Of a stretch of DNA of 64,000 bases, positions 36,001-49,800 are shown in pieces. The position numbers and the translations under genes are program-made. How positions within the stretch are numbered: the first letter of the stretch is position 1; every line of letters starts with the position of its first letter. The stretch comes from Eretmocerus hayati (lineage: Eukaryota > Arthropoda > Insecta > Hymenoptera > Aphelinidae), in the NCBI GenBank assembly GCA_029851415.1, contig CM056741.1:65028282-65092281 (forward strand), in the 5' to 3' direction. Below the pieces are notes generated by a model. The model worked only from the letters and a program-made list of their open reading frames with translations, had not been told where the DNA came from and made no database searches.

Positions 36001-39000
36001 GAGGTCACTCCCAGCAAAGTCGGTTCAAGTCTGAAATTTACAATAGCTGCAGTATAATTATTTCAAAAGCATTGCTTCTATCGAACCGTGATTCAAATGA
36101 ATTCAAAATAGAGACTCTATTGCTCTCAGGTCCAAATAGTTAACCCACTCCTTGTCCGCCTCTTTAGTATGAGGTCGTCAAAAGTGACAAGGAGGGTTAC
36201 GATCTAGAGATCGCAGTCAAAAATTAATAAGCTATAATAAAAATAAAATTAATAAAATATAATCATTTCAATTGGTGCATGACAAAAACAAGTTACTTTG
36301 ACGAAGCGAAACTCACAAAGTGAGCTCAGGGCTAAAGTACGATTTCGGTCGACAGGGTAGATTTTAACAGCCATTAAGAATTAAATTACCATTGTTCAGT
36401 CGGTGTTTGCAGATAATTTTCGCACTGATCAGAATATTTGGAAGAATATCACAATTTATTAGCAGAGAATTTGGTGTGAAGAATTCTTAAACTGAGAAGG
36501 CTATGTTTGCTCACAAGTTGGGCGAGGACAAGTCCGTGAATACCTCAACCGTATTTTGACGGACTCAAATTTGATTTTTCAAGGGTAGATGAGAAGATTC
36601 AGGCTGCAGAACTCGTTAAACTTGACACACCCTTGAGGGATAGTATTCGTTCGGGGAATAGTTCAATGTTCCTGATACGAGTCGGACAAATGTGCGAAAT
36701 ATAAGTGAAAAATGTCGTTTCGTGGGCGTGGAACCCGTTACGCTCATTTCTTGCCAATTTTGCAATCGCGTAGTGGAGAACTGAGATTCGCGGGGCCAGG
36801 ATATTTCGTGTCAGGCTACACTGTACAACAAAATTTTCAGGTCGGAGTGTCATGTAGACCGGACCATTACTTTCTTACGTATTTCTCGACGCTAAAACCG
36901 AATCTGGGCCCAGAACGTTAGGATTCTTCTTAAATTGCAGAAAATCGATTCTTTAGCGTCTTTTTTAACATGTTCACTGCGATGGGCTCCATGAGTGGGT
37001 CTCACAGTCCCTCCGTGTGTGCGCTGGGCCCCACCGGTGGGGCTTACTTTTTCATTCAGTTTCAGTTCACGTCTAGCACCGAAGAAGACGAGGAAGAAGA
37101 CTTACCCAATGGCTTATGACGTGGTTGTTCCTCGTTGTTCATATTGTAATGAACATGTGTGCGAAGCAGTTTCGGTATCAGACTCGATTCCACTGAGTTT
37201 TTCCCGATTTTCGTTTTCTACGCAATTAACTCATTAGTTACACGAAATCATGCGATTATCAGCAGACGTTCGACAATTTTCAACGTTCATCAGCTCGTTA
37301 GAAAGCCTATTTCAAGACCCACAATCAGAGTCTAAAGACGTTGGAAAATATCAAACCTCATTTCGATAATCTCAAATTTACGCGAGGGAAAACGTTTCAG
37401 CAGTATCACGGAGCAGTATCAGAAAGCGTGGGTCTCAACCCCTGCCTCTGTTCTATCGTATGTATACTTTCATGCACGGTATAACTCTTGGCATTGAAGA
37501 TATCGAAAAGATGATCGGATTGAATCTATCACGTCTCGTGCTTGAAGAAATTCGAAGTACGTCAATGAAGCGTAGCCCATAAGATCAGGCTCAGCAATGC
37601 TGAAGCACGCTAGAACTATGATAAAAAATTATTCTTCGCTGGAACAGATATTGAAGTGCAGGTTCTCTTGGAGGTTCATAACATTGATTTTGATTGTTTT
37701 ATTGATACTACTGATCATCCTCCTGAATGTTCTCCATATTAATGGAAAATTTTAGACCCCGCCGGTGGGGCCCGTTGCACAGAAAGATGGCTGTCGACTT
37801 TGTGTGCGGCGAAGTGTGCGGGGGATCCCGGTGGGGCCCCCTTATAATTCATAGAAATACGGTAAATATATTCATCTATCGATGCCGAACTGATGATTTT
37901 CCAAAAGGTTTGACTTCCGGAAGTGCCGAAACCGAGCCTTCTGCAGCGCTCGAGTTTTGATTGCGTCCCAGCCCTTTTCTATTGAATTTCTTGTGTGTCG
38001 CGGGTGTTAAGACCCCCTTGCGGACTTGCCCTCAAGTATTTTCCAAGAAACTGTCGACTTTAATCAAATGATCATCAAGCTGTAATCGAGTATTATGAAC
38101 AAAATCTCTCAAGTTGAAATATATTTGTCATACGTTGAAATATATTTGTCATTTCGTTTGATGCAACAACTGCAATAATCGATTCATTGCCTGTATCAAA
38201 CGGTCTCCGGTATATTCTCTCTTCAATTTTCGCTGGAATATTGCTTGAATTTATTTGTATTGCAAACAATGAAGTCCAAAAAGACGTACATCATGGTCCA
38301 TTATTGAATGTAAATTTAGCAGTGCTATACGATATCATTCTGTATAATAGGAGCACAAAAGTTATTTACTTATTGAAATATATTATCTCTTTCACAAAAA
38401 CAAGCAATGATTCATAATAGGATGCTATGAACTATTCCAACAGATAGAATTTGAACTTCGCAAGCGTGATGTCAAGTATTTCAAGCTGACCACTGTAACT
38501 AAAGTCATTCGTAAGATTCTTCGTATAACGACTACTCCTGGAAAAAGATTCGACAAGTATTCTTGAAATTTTTTACTCTTGCTATTCAGTCTCAAAATTT
38601 CTCCACTAGACACAGTCGGATACGTAATTACTGATCTTTTTTTCTGAAGATACGTTGTCACGGTCTCGATAGCAAAAAATTTCGATTCAAAAATAATCAT
38701 TGGTACAAGTTATTGACGGCATAACAATGCATGCAAGATGCTACACAAAATTTCCATTAAAAATCTTTCGAATCTCTAAGGTAACGGATCACTGGCATTT
38801 TTATGAGAAAACTGGTTGGTTAAATCAAGTCGATAAATGTTTTCCATCATCATGTCGACCGTTGAAAATTTGTGAAAGTAATCGGGATAAGAAATCTATT
38901 CGAATTATATATTCGAATATTTGGTTTATTTATTCTCTCGAATTAAAATAAATTTTCTGACACTTTGATTTACATTATTTACAAAATTTTATAAAATTGT

Positions 39001-39241
39001 CTTATTTACGTCTTGCTCCCTTTTACATTGTACTTCTGTGTTGATGCGAGTAATCTTACAATTCAATCATACGTATCAAAAATACAATAATCAGTCTCAG
39101 AATTGTATACTTTTGATGAAATGCAGTTAATTATTGTTATCGTGAATGAATGGCAGGAATATTGGAGGTATGTAATTTTGTCGTCAGCCCATGGTCTAAT
39201 CATTCATATCTTGATTTCAAAGGCAGCACGTCTCTTACTTT
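36001..39241. other. Gene-free stretch with possible gene relics
   Basis: Three GC-rich short palindromic words around CCGGTGGGGC occur at about 37026, 37756 and 37848. Open frames at 38187-38417 and 38700-38951 look protein-like by eye but match no family I know and are separated by stops. A single-ended MITE relative lies near 36818-36867. Confidence 0.35.
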
Positions 39242-39247
39242 TATTTA
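39242..39247 (-). terminator. Candidate poly(A) signal of huckebein
   Basis: AATAAA on the minus strand, about 500 bp past the stop codon. It is the first canonical hexamer I found downstream; variants closer to the stop cannot be excluded. Confidence 0.3.
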
Positions 39248-39744
39248 CATCCGCGCAACTTAAAATTTAATAGATTTACATTCTTCATTGTACATTTTTC
39301 GCGTACATTTTTCATCAACTTCTGCGATCAAATAAGCTAACGAATAACGATTTGTATCACCATACAACATTTTTCCTGATTTAAATCTATTCCTGGAACC
39401 ATTATGAGTTCAAATGTACAGAGAAAGAATATGTCGAACCTTACTGAGTTGAGTACACTATTTTTTTTGCGTAGCCGAAAATTAATGAGATACATCGAGT
39501 TTACGAAAATTCTCTGAAATTATGAAACGCTTTTGTACAAGAATATACGATCACTATTTAAATGGCACGTTCAACGCGCATTTACATATATAGATTTTTA
39601 TCTGAAAAAATATTCACAAGTATAAAACATATTCTTCGCGTTGAAAGAATGATACACAACTTTTTTATATCGTGCACACTTTACACGATGCAAATCTCAC
39701 CATAAAATATACCAGCCGCATGTCTTGAACTTATTAGCAGACGA

Positions 39745-41229
<1,485 letters not shown>

Positions 41230-41354
41230 GTTGCAAACTTTGTGCTCCGATATGCACCCACGCACTCAATTTCAAATATAGAAATCAATCAGAGGACTAA
41301 ATAGAAAAATTAGAGAACGAAACCAAGGACTGGTGCTGTACGGGCGAGCAACGC

Positions 41355-41392
41355 AAACTGAGCCGGCGATGAGGGCCTCAAGCGCTTATGTA
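41355..41392 (-). promoter_or_regulatory. Candidate huckebein core promoter
   Basis: On the minus strand an arthropod initiator TCAGTT (41361-41356) lies 26-31 bp downstream of a TATA-like CATAAG (41390-41385), the expected spacing. This would give a leader of about 130 nt. The surrounding 400 bp are GC- and CpG-rich. No transcript evidence is available here. Confidence 0.4.
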
Positions 41393-42836
41393 GGGCCCGA
41401 TGCAAGGGGATGAGGCTCCACCCCTGATGATCTTTGCAGGGCTGTGCTGATGCTCTCGTATCGTATAACTCTGTATCCTCTCCCTTTGCCCTGGGGCGGC
41501 GCGTGACTGGTTTGCAGAGTGGGGGTAAAATGTATTTTCCACAGTGTGGACGGGCGCGCGCAGGGCTCGTGGTGGCGTGCGGTCGTGGCGGAGGGGATCC
41601 TGGCCTGTACTACTGACGCGCGCCCTTTCACGCCGATTGATCGCCAAAGTTGAGCCAGAACGCGTGTCCCTCTGCGCCGCCCCATCGAAATATTGAGGAT
41701 GATTCTATGTTGACGCAGAGGCCTCTGGCGTGAATCCGATAGTGTGATATCATGTATTGGAATTAAGCAAGTTGCATTACCGAGCCTCACATGCTTGCGA
41801 TTTCATCGGTTTCATATAACCTCGGATGTGAGGGCTGACACGTCTAAAGATTGCTCCTGTAGCAGCTAAGAAACGAGTTCGGTTTGCTATCGTAATCTCT
41901 TGATTTAATTAAAAGTTTGAATGCCTGGAACATTAATTGGAAATGAAATTCAAGCCCCCAGTCAAGTGTGTCGAACTTGGACATATTCATTGGTCGAGGA
42001 GATAGAGTGGATCGATCATCTTGCATTTGATTGTGTCTTGGAGCCGGACACTGATCACATGAATCGAGCCTCAAATAGCTAAATATACTGTAGCTGAACG
42101 AAAAATGTTTTTCACATTCTATGCACATTCGTGACGACAACAAATGGCGAGATCGATTGCACACGCACCCGTCCACGATCAATGTATTCTCTTTGATTAC
42201 TATAGAGATGAGATTTACATGGTGTTAATATGCTTTCTCGAAGGACTCTCAATCTGAAGTACGGTGAGCTGTGAATTTCTTATCCCCGATTTTCAGAAAA
42301 GCTGCGAAGCTGATACTAAGGTCGTGGTTGTCCGACTTGTTTATGAGAGATCAAAACCCAAAATATGTACTTGATGGATCAAATAAGATTTCATCGAAGG
42401 CCCCACATGACTAAAGCTTTTTTGGCACATAGAACCCTTGGAGCAATCGCTTCAGATTTGTGAAATTTTTGAGAGAACCTATGATGAATATGATAATTAG
42501 GAGTTGGACAAAGTTACGATCACTTTTCAAGTTAGATAATTTTTCATAAGAACGACAGTATGAATTGACTTCATGGTGTTGTATGATCAACATCCAATCT
42601 GACGCTTTCCCCAATAGGGTACTGAATTTTTGATCGGAGCAGAAGAAGCCAGCCAAGATTAAAATATGTTAACCCGGTTGAATGTTTACTTCATCCCGAG
42701 AGTCTCAAATTATCTCCAGTAATATTGATTTTTGAACTAAAGGTATTTAAAAAAATCAATCACCCAAAAGATAAAGAATCATCAACATGACTCATGTCCC
42801 ATGCGAATACTTTGAATTTGAACAAAAAAGTATATA
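41393..42836. other. Upstream flank of huckebein, no gene seen
   Basis: GC-rich up to about 41760, then AT-rich. Open frames on both strands near 41386-41790 reflect composition. Probably promoter-proximal regulatory DNA. Confidence 0.45.
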
Positions 42837-43043
42837 CAGTGGAACTTCGATATAACGAACTTGAAGGGACCGGCCTCCGCCTTCGTTATAACGAGGGCAC
42901 AAAATTTCGTTATAACGAGGTTCAAGTTCGTAATAACGAGGTAATTTAACACAGGTGGGGATGGGAAATTCAAGGACCGGAGCTCTACTTCGTTATACCG
43001 AGGATTTCGTTATATCGGAGTTCGTTATATCGAAGTTCCACTG
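42837..43043. mobile_element. 207-bp pogo/Tigger-like MITE
   Basis: Terminal inverted repeats CAGTGGAACTTCGATATAAC are nearly perfect. TA flanks both ends (42835-42836, 43044-43045). The interior is dominated by further degenerate TTCGTTATA words. Terminal sequences of this type (CAGT-GAAC-TCGATATAACGAA) and TA duplication are characteristic of the pogo/Tigger group. Confidence 0.88.
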
Positions 43044-43916
43044 TATATATTCCACCCCCTTAGCACGGATATGATTCTAGAAATTGTCTTAGATCCAAAA
43101 AATGATATCTAAAATCAGAAGCCCTAACGCTCAAGGGTCCTGGAGCGATAGCTTGCGGAACATTGCCCATAGACTTCATGTTGAAAAATGACGTGTAAAG
43201 TCGGATTCTGCAATACCCATGTCTTGCCTGCATCTGTCTTGACGAAAATCAATGGAATCGACTTTCGTGATACGGTAAATGAACCCAATAGTTTTGCACA
43301 ACTAGAATATTTTCCAATGTAACTCATTCCAAAGTATGTTTTAAAATCTTCAAAATAAGCTAAAATAAAAGGAAAGTTTCATTTTGACCAAGCAAAGCCA
43401 AGCTATCCCAATTTTCCCAAAAAGTGATTTTTCGCGAGTTCACGAGAGGTTGTTTCCAACATGCCCCGAACACTCCACATAGTGCGACTTGGCGATAAAA
43501 TTCATAAAATCGTTTGAGTATTCGTGCAACTATATTTAAAGGTTTCTCATCGATCCAAATCGTTATTTGCGGCTCGTTCTGAGGTGATGAATACACGTTC
43601 TGCGTGGAAAAAATCAGAACCTCAATCGGGGTTGGGTGCCTGGCTCGTGGATCACAACGGGATACTCCGGGATTAAACAACGTAATCCAAGTGACAAAAT
43701 TCGTGTCATTCATCTGATTTCCCACCAAGTTGGTATTTTCTCCTTTTGAGGGACTTAAAAACAAGACTTCTACGGCAAAGCGTCGCTTGGGAGATTTTAA
43801 TTTCGAAACCTTCCAAATTTTGTGTCCAGAAAACGGTGAGGGTTCTTTTTTGGTTTGCTGACGCTATAAGTGAAGCACTGTTACTCTGTCTTATGAAAAA
43901 TCCGGCGCTCGTGTAT

Positions 43917-45329
43917 GATGAATTCCATTCAGAAACGGTACGTGAGAAAAAATAGTGATGTTTCGAATCGGTTTCTCGTGATTTTTATTCGATCGTATAG
44001 TCCATAATATGAACTTTCCACACACTGAGAGAGCCCGAAGAAATTCCGGAGACGCCTGCGGAGCTCTTTCTGTTTCTGTTTATAGATTCTACCAGAGCAT
44101 GACAGTGATCATCTTTTTACAACAAATTGCATTTATCTCGAATTTGGCTCAAGATCATGCAACGCGGTTTGTGCCATTCGGAAGATCTTCAGAAGACTTA
44201 TCGATCATGATCTTGAATATTTTTGTTTAGATATTTCAGGCCTTGATCAGGCAAAATCCGAGGAAATTAGGCTAGCCTGAACATCACAAAGAGCAATTTT
44301 TCTAACTCTTCCAGAGTATGATCTCAAATGCAAAACCTGCCCGATCTTCGCGATGAGAGTAGCCGGAAGTTGTGTTTTCGATGTCTCGTGGTTTTTTTGT
44401 CAAATTTTTGATTATTGATTCTCTGACTGATCAGGAAGCAGTGATTCCTGCGCATGAGCGTAGCTCTACGGATTTCAAAGTAGTTCCAACCAAAGCCGGG
44501 GAAATTTCCTTCCAAATTACCCCTTGCAAAAGTCGATTGCATATCCTCAATTGGTAGCTATCGCGGTTTGATTGAGCAACGAAGATGGACATAGTGAGAT
44601 GACCTACCTACCAGCTACCCTTCTTTCCCTACATTCACGCTGTTGATATGAGGCCGTGAATAATCTTGATGTCTAAAGAACCGTGTATCTTCAGACCCAA
44701 TCGAAAAAATTGAACTCGGCAAGAGGTCAATTTGAAGAGAATTCTCGCAGCTTCTGATTGGAACTACTTTGGAATCTATACAACCATGCGCGTGCTCAGG
44801 AATCGCTGTTTTCTGATTGGTCAGAGAATGAAAAATCAAACATTCGACCAAAAACGCATAGAACAGCATAAGAACAACTTCCGACCAATTTTATTGCAAA
44901 GACCGTGCAATTTTGCATATCAAACCACATTCTACGAAGAGTAAAAAATTTCTCTTTGAGATAATCAGGCTGGCCTGATTTTCCCGGATTTTGCTTAATC
45001 AGGGTCTGAAATGGCTGAACGATATCTTTCAAGGTCATTATCGATAGGTTCTTTCAAGATCTTTTGCATGGATCGTGCAAACTGCGTTGCATTATCTTTA
45101 GCCAAACTCGGGATAAATACAATCTACTTAAAAAAGATCATGATTTTCATGTTCTGGTAGAATCAAAAAGCAAAACAGAAATACCTCTGCAGACGTCTTC
45201 GGACATTTTTGGGGCCTCCCAGTGGGCGAGGAGTTCATATTATGGATCATAGAATCGAATAAAAATGCGAGAAACCGATCCGAGACATCATTGTTATTTC
45301 TCACGGGCCGTTTTCAAACGGAATTCATC
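43917..45329. mobile_element. 1.4-kb foldback element, copy 2 of the GATGAATTCC family
   Basis: Both ends read GATGAATTCC inward, as in the Ag5-intron copy, and are flanked by the 4-bp direct repeat GTAT (43913-43916, 45330-45333). Arms of roughly 650 bp pair with many mismatches around a centre near 44620 (words such as TCGATTTGG-type, GGTTTCTCG, ATAATATGAACT, CAGGC-TG-CCTGA). Shorter and more diverged than copy 1, and without its side-by-side inner hairpins. No coding capacity; open frames mirror one another. Confidence 0.82.
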
Positions 45330-45711
45330 GTATTGCTCCGCTATGTGCACCATCCATGACTTAATTTGCATAGCTGTAATCATTCAGTTCGCTTTATATC
45401 GCCAAAGCTGCATACATTTGCTACATGATATACGACAGATACTTCTTTCCTCAAATCTGAAATAAATACCTCTAGTTTAATCAAGTTGGGAGTACCTGAG
45501 CTCATTTTGTAGGGTTTGAAAGAAGCTTTAGAATTGAGCTGAGGTTCAATTGAAATTGTCGAAGTGCATCAGAGAGATGTGTGAAATAATGATGGGGAAA
45601 GGTGCAAAACGGGTGAATTTTCATTCAAATCTACATTTCATTTTAGTGAGATCTTGATAGTTGTTACTACAACAAGAAATCTCACCTTTGAGGGCCGAGG
45701 GGGGATATTTT

Positions 45712-46870
45712 CCATATGAGCACTTCCGTGGAAACTTTGGAATAATTTGCGTCTGTTTCTACGAACCCTAAAAACGCTTGACGAAAAAATCTGAAAGGTC
45801 ATTTTCGATGTATTTTTTTGTGCTCTTTCTGGTGCAATCGTTCGTTTTCTGATCCAGGGCAACCCAAAAAAGCTATCATCGAAAAAAGGGTCAAAATGTC
45901 AGGTCCGTGTGCTGTGGTTTTTCATTTTTTCGACCTTTGTGAGTGTATAGCACCACCTATATAGAAGGTCGTTCGGGATCCGGGCGGCAAACTTATCAAG
46001 AACAATGGCGTTGAGCACCAAATCTCATTGCTATAAGAGCCCAAAGACCACTTTTTGTGCGCATGACAAGCACGTACGTTTTGTGGCTCAATTTTACTTA
46101 AAATTTTACTCCCTCAGTTTTCCTCGATGAAAGTGAATTTGCTTCAATCTAGGCATTCCCGTACCAATGGATTCTTAAAGGAAATCATCAGGTACAACTT
46201 TTCCATGCCTCATAATCTTGAAAAATAGTATATTATGCGTCGAATGGCAAAAAACTTTGTTGGATGTCGGCGAAGCCGACGTCCAACAAGGTTATCTAGA
46301 AGAACAAAGTTTTTGGCACGAGACGCATATGCCGTTTTACACGGCGAGACGTGGAAACACGCAGTTTCCGCGTCGAGTCGTATAAAATTGATTTTCATAC
46401 TTTGCGGAGCTCTTTCCCGCGAAAATCTGATTTTGCTAAATTTTTTGGCCAGTCCCGTGCTCTACTAGTGTGACTCTCAAACGCGAGATTACGTAGGCCC
46501 TAGTCAGGTTTTTTGGAAGTGTCTGATGGCCAAATGAAAACTCCAAAACCCCAAGAGTGTACCCGGTTGAACTAGGTGTTTTTTTGTGGCAAATGTCAGA
46601 TTCCGTGCCCGCTATCGCGTTATCCTTGTTATATGTACTTATGGTATACCCACGAGTGAAAATTTTTTCATTCGTGTGTAACTTGATTTATGCTTTGTAT
46701 GTTTCAAAAAGTCGGAAAACCCATCTTAGAACCCTCGGAAGTGAGATTTGGGGTTGGCATATTTTCGACCCTCAAATATCAAAGTTTCCCTGGAACTACT
46801 TATATACTAGCAGAAACAGCAAGTTTGCGACTTCAAGTACATCGAAGTTCTAAATTTTATTCTACTGTTT
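45712..46870 (+). repeat. Dispersed ~0.9-kb repeat, copy B, with hairpin insert
   Basis: Direct homolog of 12553-13445, including AAAATGTCAGGTCCGTGTG and GAGTGTATAGCACCACC. Interrupted by the insert at 46226-46383, which copy A lacks. The second and third copies of the GTCAGGTCCGTG motif are degraded here. Ends approximate. Confidence 0.75.
46226..46383 (-). mobile_element. Multi-hairpin element in copy B, AAAA-flanked
   Basis: Flanked by AAAA on both sides (46222-46225, 46384-46387), equivalent to TTTT on the other strand. Starts TAGTATATTATGCGTC. The first hairpin pairs CAAAAAACTTTGTTGG-type sequence with GAACAAAGTTTTTGGC and has a GTCGGCGAAGCCGAC tip. The second pairs GACGTGGAAAC with GTTTCCGCGTC. 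Copy A of the host repeat (near 12968) is uninterrupted. Confidence 0.75.
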
Positions 46871-49800
46871 ATTGCGGGTTTTTTGGACTCAATCTAACCG
46901 CATGAAAAACAACTCAAATCTGAGAAATTGAGACTTGTGTACCCAAATGCATCAGCTGTATTAAACAACTTTTATGCAGTTTCCATCAGGGTTATTTCTG
47001 ATTCCCTCAGAGATGAATGAAGTACTCAACCGTCATCAAAGTGGTTTGACGAATTACTCATTCACACCACTATTCGATCAATTTCTTAACGTTTTCGATC
47101 ATTTTCACAATGAGACATATAAATTGAATACAGGGCGTTTCTGTGGCGAATTCAACAATGGAAAAGTTGTCGCAGAACGCGTGGCACTTCTTCTATATGA
47201 AAGCAAACAATATCTTTCGAAACCCACGTCAAAGATGGTCGCCACATCTCCGTCACGCGCCATTTTTAAAAAGTACGTCGCACAGATAGGGTGCCTTTAG
47301 CTATATACATCGAGTCCCTTGATGAATTTGAGCAATAATGTATGTGCGGGGTGCAGGGATATCTGTCAAACTCCGGTTGCTCTGACAATGGCCTTTGGAT
47401 GATCGCGCCACTGTAGTGTATACCCACACATAAGTACATGCGGTCTGCGAGCCCTTTGTCATCAGTTCTCCCACTTTTCTCCTCCCCCTGCTCAAAACAT
47501 ATATATATATATATATATAGGTATCACTCGCAGTACAGTTAGCTACATGTATGAGCGATGATGATACGTGACTGGCGCATATATCGCGTGCAACCAGGAT
47601 ATAGATTCAGATTCATTCTTTTCTCGCGGGCCCATCCCCGAATCACATTCAAAACCTCACAGTATCTCGCGAACTCTGCACGTGCGTTTGAAACCACCAA
47701 CGCATTGCGGTGCAATCAAGAGGAAATTCGTCCCTGTCTTCGTGTCTCTTGACAACGTCCTCGTCGTCGTCGTCGTTGTCGTAGAGAAAGGTACCTAGTT
47801 CGAAAAATTTCCTCCTCATCATGGAGGGAGTCGGCGCATCTGTTCGGGTTTTCACTACGAGGGGGTTGTCGGGTTCGTCGTGGTGTAGTTGTTCAGGGGG
47901 CTGAATCGAGGCGCGCTCAGAGACCAGCCCTCGCGACAGCCCATTTGCCCTCGAACGAAGCGTTATCTCGAGGGGTTGACTTTGGTTTGCAATGAGCAGT
48001 TATACTCTCGTACATAGCAGCTATAACGTCACGATATGTGCCCTCTATAGCCTGTTTCGAAGATCGTTCCACTTGAGAGAGCTTCTCTGTTCACGTTTTG
48101 AGGATTACGGATGTTCTCTGTAAGCATTGTGTAGGTTCGTGCGATCGTTTGATTGTTGGGTTACAGTAGCGAATGCGGCTGGATTTCCGGGTAACGTGTC
48201 TTCTCTAATTGATTTCTCTTGCACGTGGAACCTCTTTCAGCCCATCGTGTTGCAGGCATGCGGAACGTCTGATTCTTCATTGACTCCTCACCCTTTCTTC
48301 TATCGAGGATTATCTTACGCACGGATTCGTCAAACCAGAGTTTCTTGATGAATTTGATGTTAATCAATCAGATAATACAATAATCCGGTGTAATTTAGAG
48401 AGGCCGAAGTGAAATTTGGTAGACACAACTAATAATAAAGCTAACAGCGTGAGATCTTGTCCATCAAGTCCGAGGAGATTCTTATCAAACAAGAAGAGTA
48501 TAGTTCAAAGAATTTGTTCGCATTCTCCGGTCTTTTTTCGTTCCATCTTCAACTCGAGCTATGGAAAACGTGTGATTTCTATTGATGATAACTTTAAACG
48601 ACTTGGAACTACTTAGAATTGGACCACCCGAGGCATCACCGATAAAAACCGAATACCACAATTTTTGTATGACTCACCTGGGTTATCCTGGGGTTATGCA
48701 ATTAAAAAAAATTGCGATTCCAGGACTAAATTTCTGACAACGCACATAATTCGCTGTCTTGGATCCTCGGCAAAAGTGTACTTATATATACACACGTACG
48801 TACTGAAACATGTACTTGCATCGCAAAAAATTTGTCAGGAACTATTTTTGTTATTGTCGAATGTAACAAGCACTAGTTTCATAATCACACGCCCTGTTTC
48901 ATAATCCCTTCAAAAACTGTTCCATCGTCACCACTCATACAAGTTTTTATCCGATCCAATCCACATCAAATTTATGGCGATGAAATTTGGATGAATATTT
49001 GAATGCAAGCTTCTACTCTGAATCAAGATTATATGCAAATTAATTTGCATGGCCATTTTGCACAACCGTCAGACTTCAATTGTATGTGATTCAAAGGATA
49101 CGCGAGAAATCCGCTCTTCAATCAATACATCTCCAGAATAAAACAGTCATGCCCAGTGCAACCTACTCAAAAACTATAGATTGAACAGAATTTGCACGAA
49201 TTTCTGAGTGGCAGACTTCTTGCTCGTAGCACCATATCCAAATTTCAATTTGAGTTCACCACAATTAATTTGCGATCATAAATGTATGCTAATTCTTGGT
49301 GCATTTCATCTAAAAAAATATGGGTGTTTGTAATAATGGTGTGGGACTGGACTCTGATGAGTGTCAAAAGCAAATGGTTACAGAATTAAAGAGAGCAAAG
49401 AGACGGTTAGTTATTTGTGGGAAGAAGAGAGGACCATTGGAGTTGACGTATCAGATCAAAAGCATGAGAACTGTGCTTGATTGAAGATTGACGCGCAGAC
49501 GTCGACGTTAACCTCGTCACTCGTGGTTTCATTTCATGCAATGGATCAAAATACAGCTTCGCAGTTAGGTCCAGCTCGTTTGTGGGGGTGGAGTTTCCTC
49601 GATGCGGGGGTTTGATTTATAGTAACACTCAACGAGCTCGCTTACCCTTGTGATCCCAAACAATGTCCACCCTCTTCGGACGAGCAGCTTCTGTTCTATA
49701 TATCTAACTTTTCTCTTCAGTGAGTTGCAGGCGTTTGCTAGTTGAGCATAAACGCACACCTCAAGAGTGAGAGAGAGAGAGAGAGCGCACAATTGCGCTT

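Noticed and set aside
38187..38951. Possible virus- or transposon-derived gene relics
   Set aside because: Protein-like by eye only; frames are interrupted and match no family I can name.
43360..43764. 134-codon minus-strand open frame
   Set aside because: No motif, no splice support, and background codon composition.
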